A stretch of 64,000 nucleotides of DNA from Bacillus oleivorans (GTDB lineage Bacteria; Bacillota; Bacilli; Bacillales; JC228), in assembly GCF_900207585.1 (NCBI RefSeq), contig NZ_OAOP01000004.1:372001-436000 (forward strand). The letters are read 5' to 3'. A program made the translations under genes and the position numbers. This document shows positions 63,956-64,000 of this stretch, piece by piece. The notes beneath the pieces were generated by a model. The model saw only the letters and a list, made by a program, of their open reading frames with translations, was not told the origin of the DNA and did no database searches. The stretch's first letter is position 1. Each line of letters starts with the position of its first letter.

Positions 63956-64000
63956 TCACTTTTCTTGTATGTATGGTGAAATATTCTTTACAGAGCAGCG

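Overview
The window looks like chromosomal DNA of a low-GC, endospore-forming member of the Bacillaceae (a Bacillus, Neobacillus or Mesobacillus-like organism). The grounds are strong AGGAGG-type ribosome binding sites, frequent TTG and GTG starts, four S-box (SAM-I) riboswitches, an adaA-alkA-ogt adaptive-response operon, and spore genes: a YhcN/YlaJ-type lipoprotein, a gamma-type SASP-like gene, a SleB/CwlJ-type hydrolase and a 45-residue YjcZ-type gene. No rRNA, tRNA, prophage, insertion sequence transposase or CRISPR array was seen. The species call is inference.

Layout. 1-390 is a tandem array of about eight 52-bp units, each able to form a hairpin. 0.5-4.9 kb is a polar amino-acid ABC transporter operon with an embedded saccharopine-dehydrogenase-like gene, divergent from a FadR-type GntR regulator. 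5-10 kb holds punA, purU, a TerC-family protein, a spore lipoprotein and a small membrane protein. 9.7-14.1 kb is metNIQ plus an M20 amidohydrolase behind two tandem SAM riboswitches. 14-16 kb is the DNA alkylation repair operon. 16-23 kb is accessory metabolism: a PEP-mutase-like protein, an epimerase, an unusual HTH-LamG-VOC fusion flanked by exact 46-bp direct repeats, an antibiotic kinase, dapF and a symporter. 23-27 kb has a broken membrane gene and an ytcD-ytbD-ytbE-like cluster.

27-37 kb is a methionine salvage locus. mtnK-mtnA and a sugar-type ABC transporter run left, and mtnW-mtnX-mtnB-mtnD run right. Each arm starts with its own SAM riboswitch and promoter, so the locus should import or recycle methylthioribose and return it to methionine when SAM is low. 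37-42 kb holds an MFS transporter, mscL, a DnaJ-type zinc-finger protein and an Aquifex-type aconitase.

42.4-45.9 kb is the most interesting locus. A 928-residue secreted protein carries two blocks of thrombospondin type 3 calcium repeats, a pre-toxin-like glycine-rich hydrophobic segment and a C-terminal PD-(D/E)XK nuclease motif. It is followed at once by a TPR-like 205-residue protein that could be its immunity partner.

46-64 kb is a mosaic of ordinary genes (YkuK, Gfo/Idh, TsuA-like, SLAP, SelO, intracellular subtilisin, RlmCD, SDR), several decayed genes, and a YceG-domain/trypsin-like protease fusion. Throughout 6-58 kb a palindromic repeat with core GGGACGGTTCT occurs about 15 times, very often exactly at gene ends. 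It supplies several stop codons and appears to have truncated a GNAT acetyltransferase gene.
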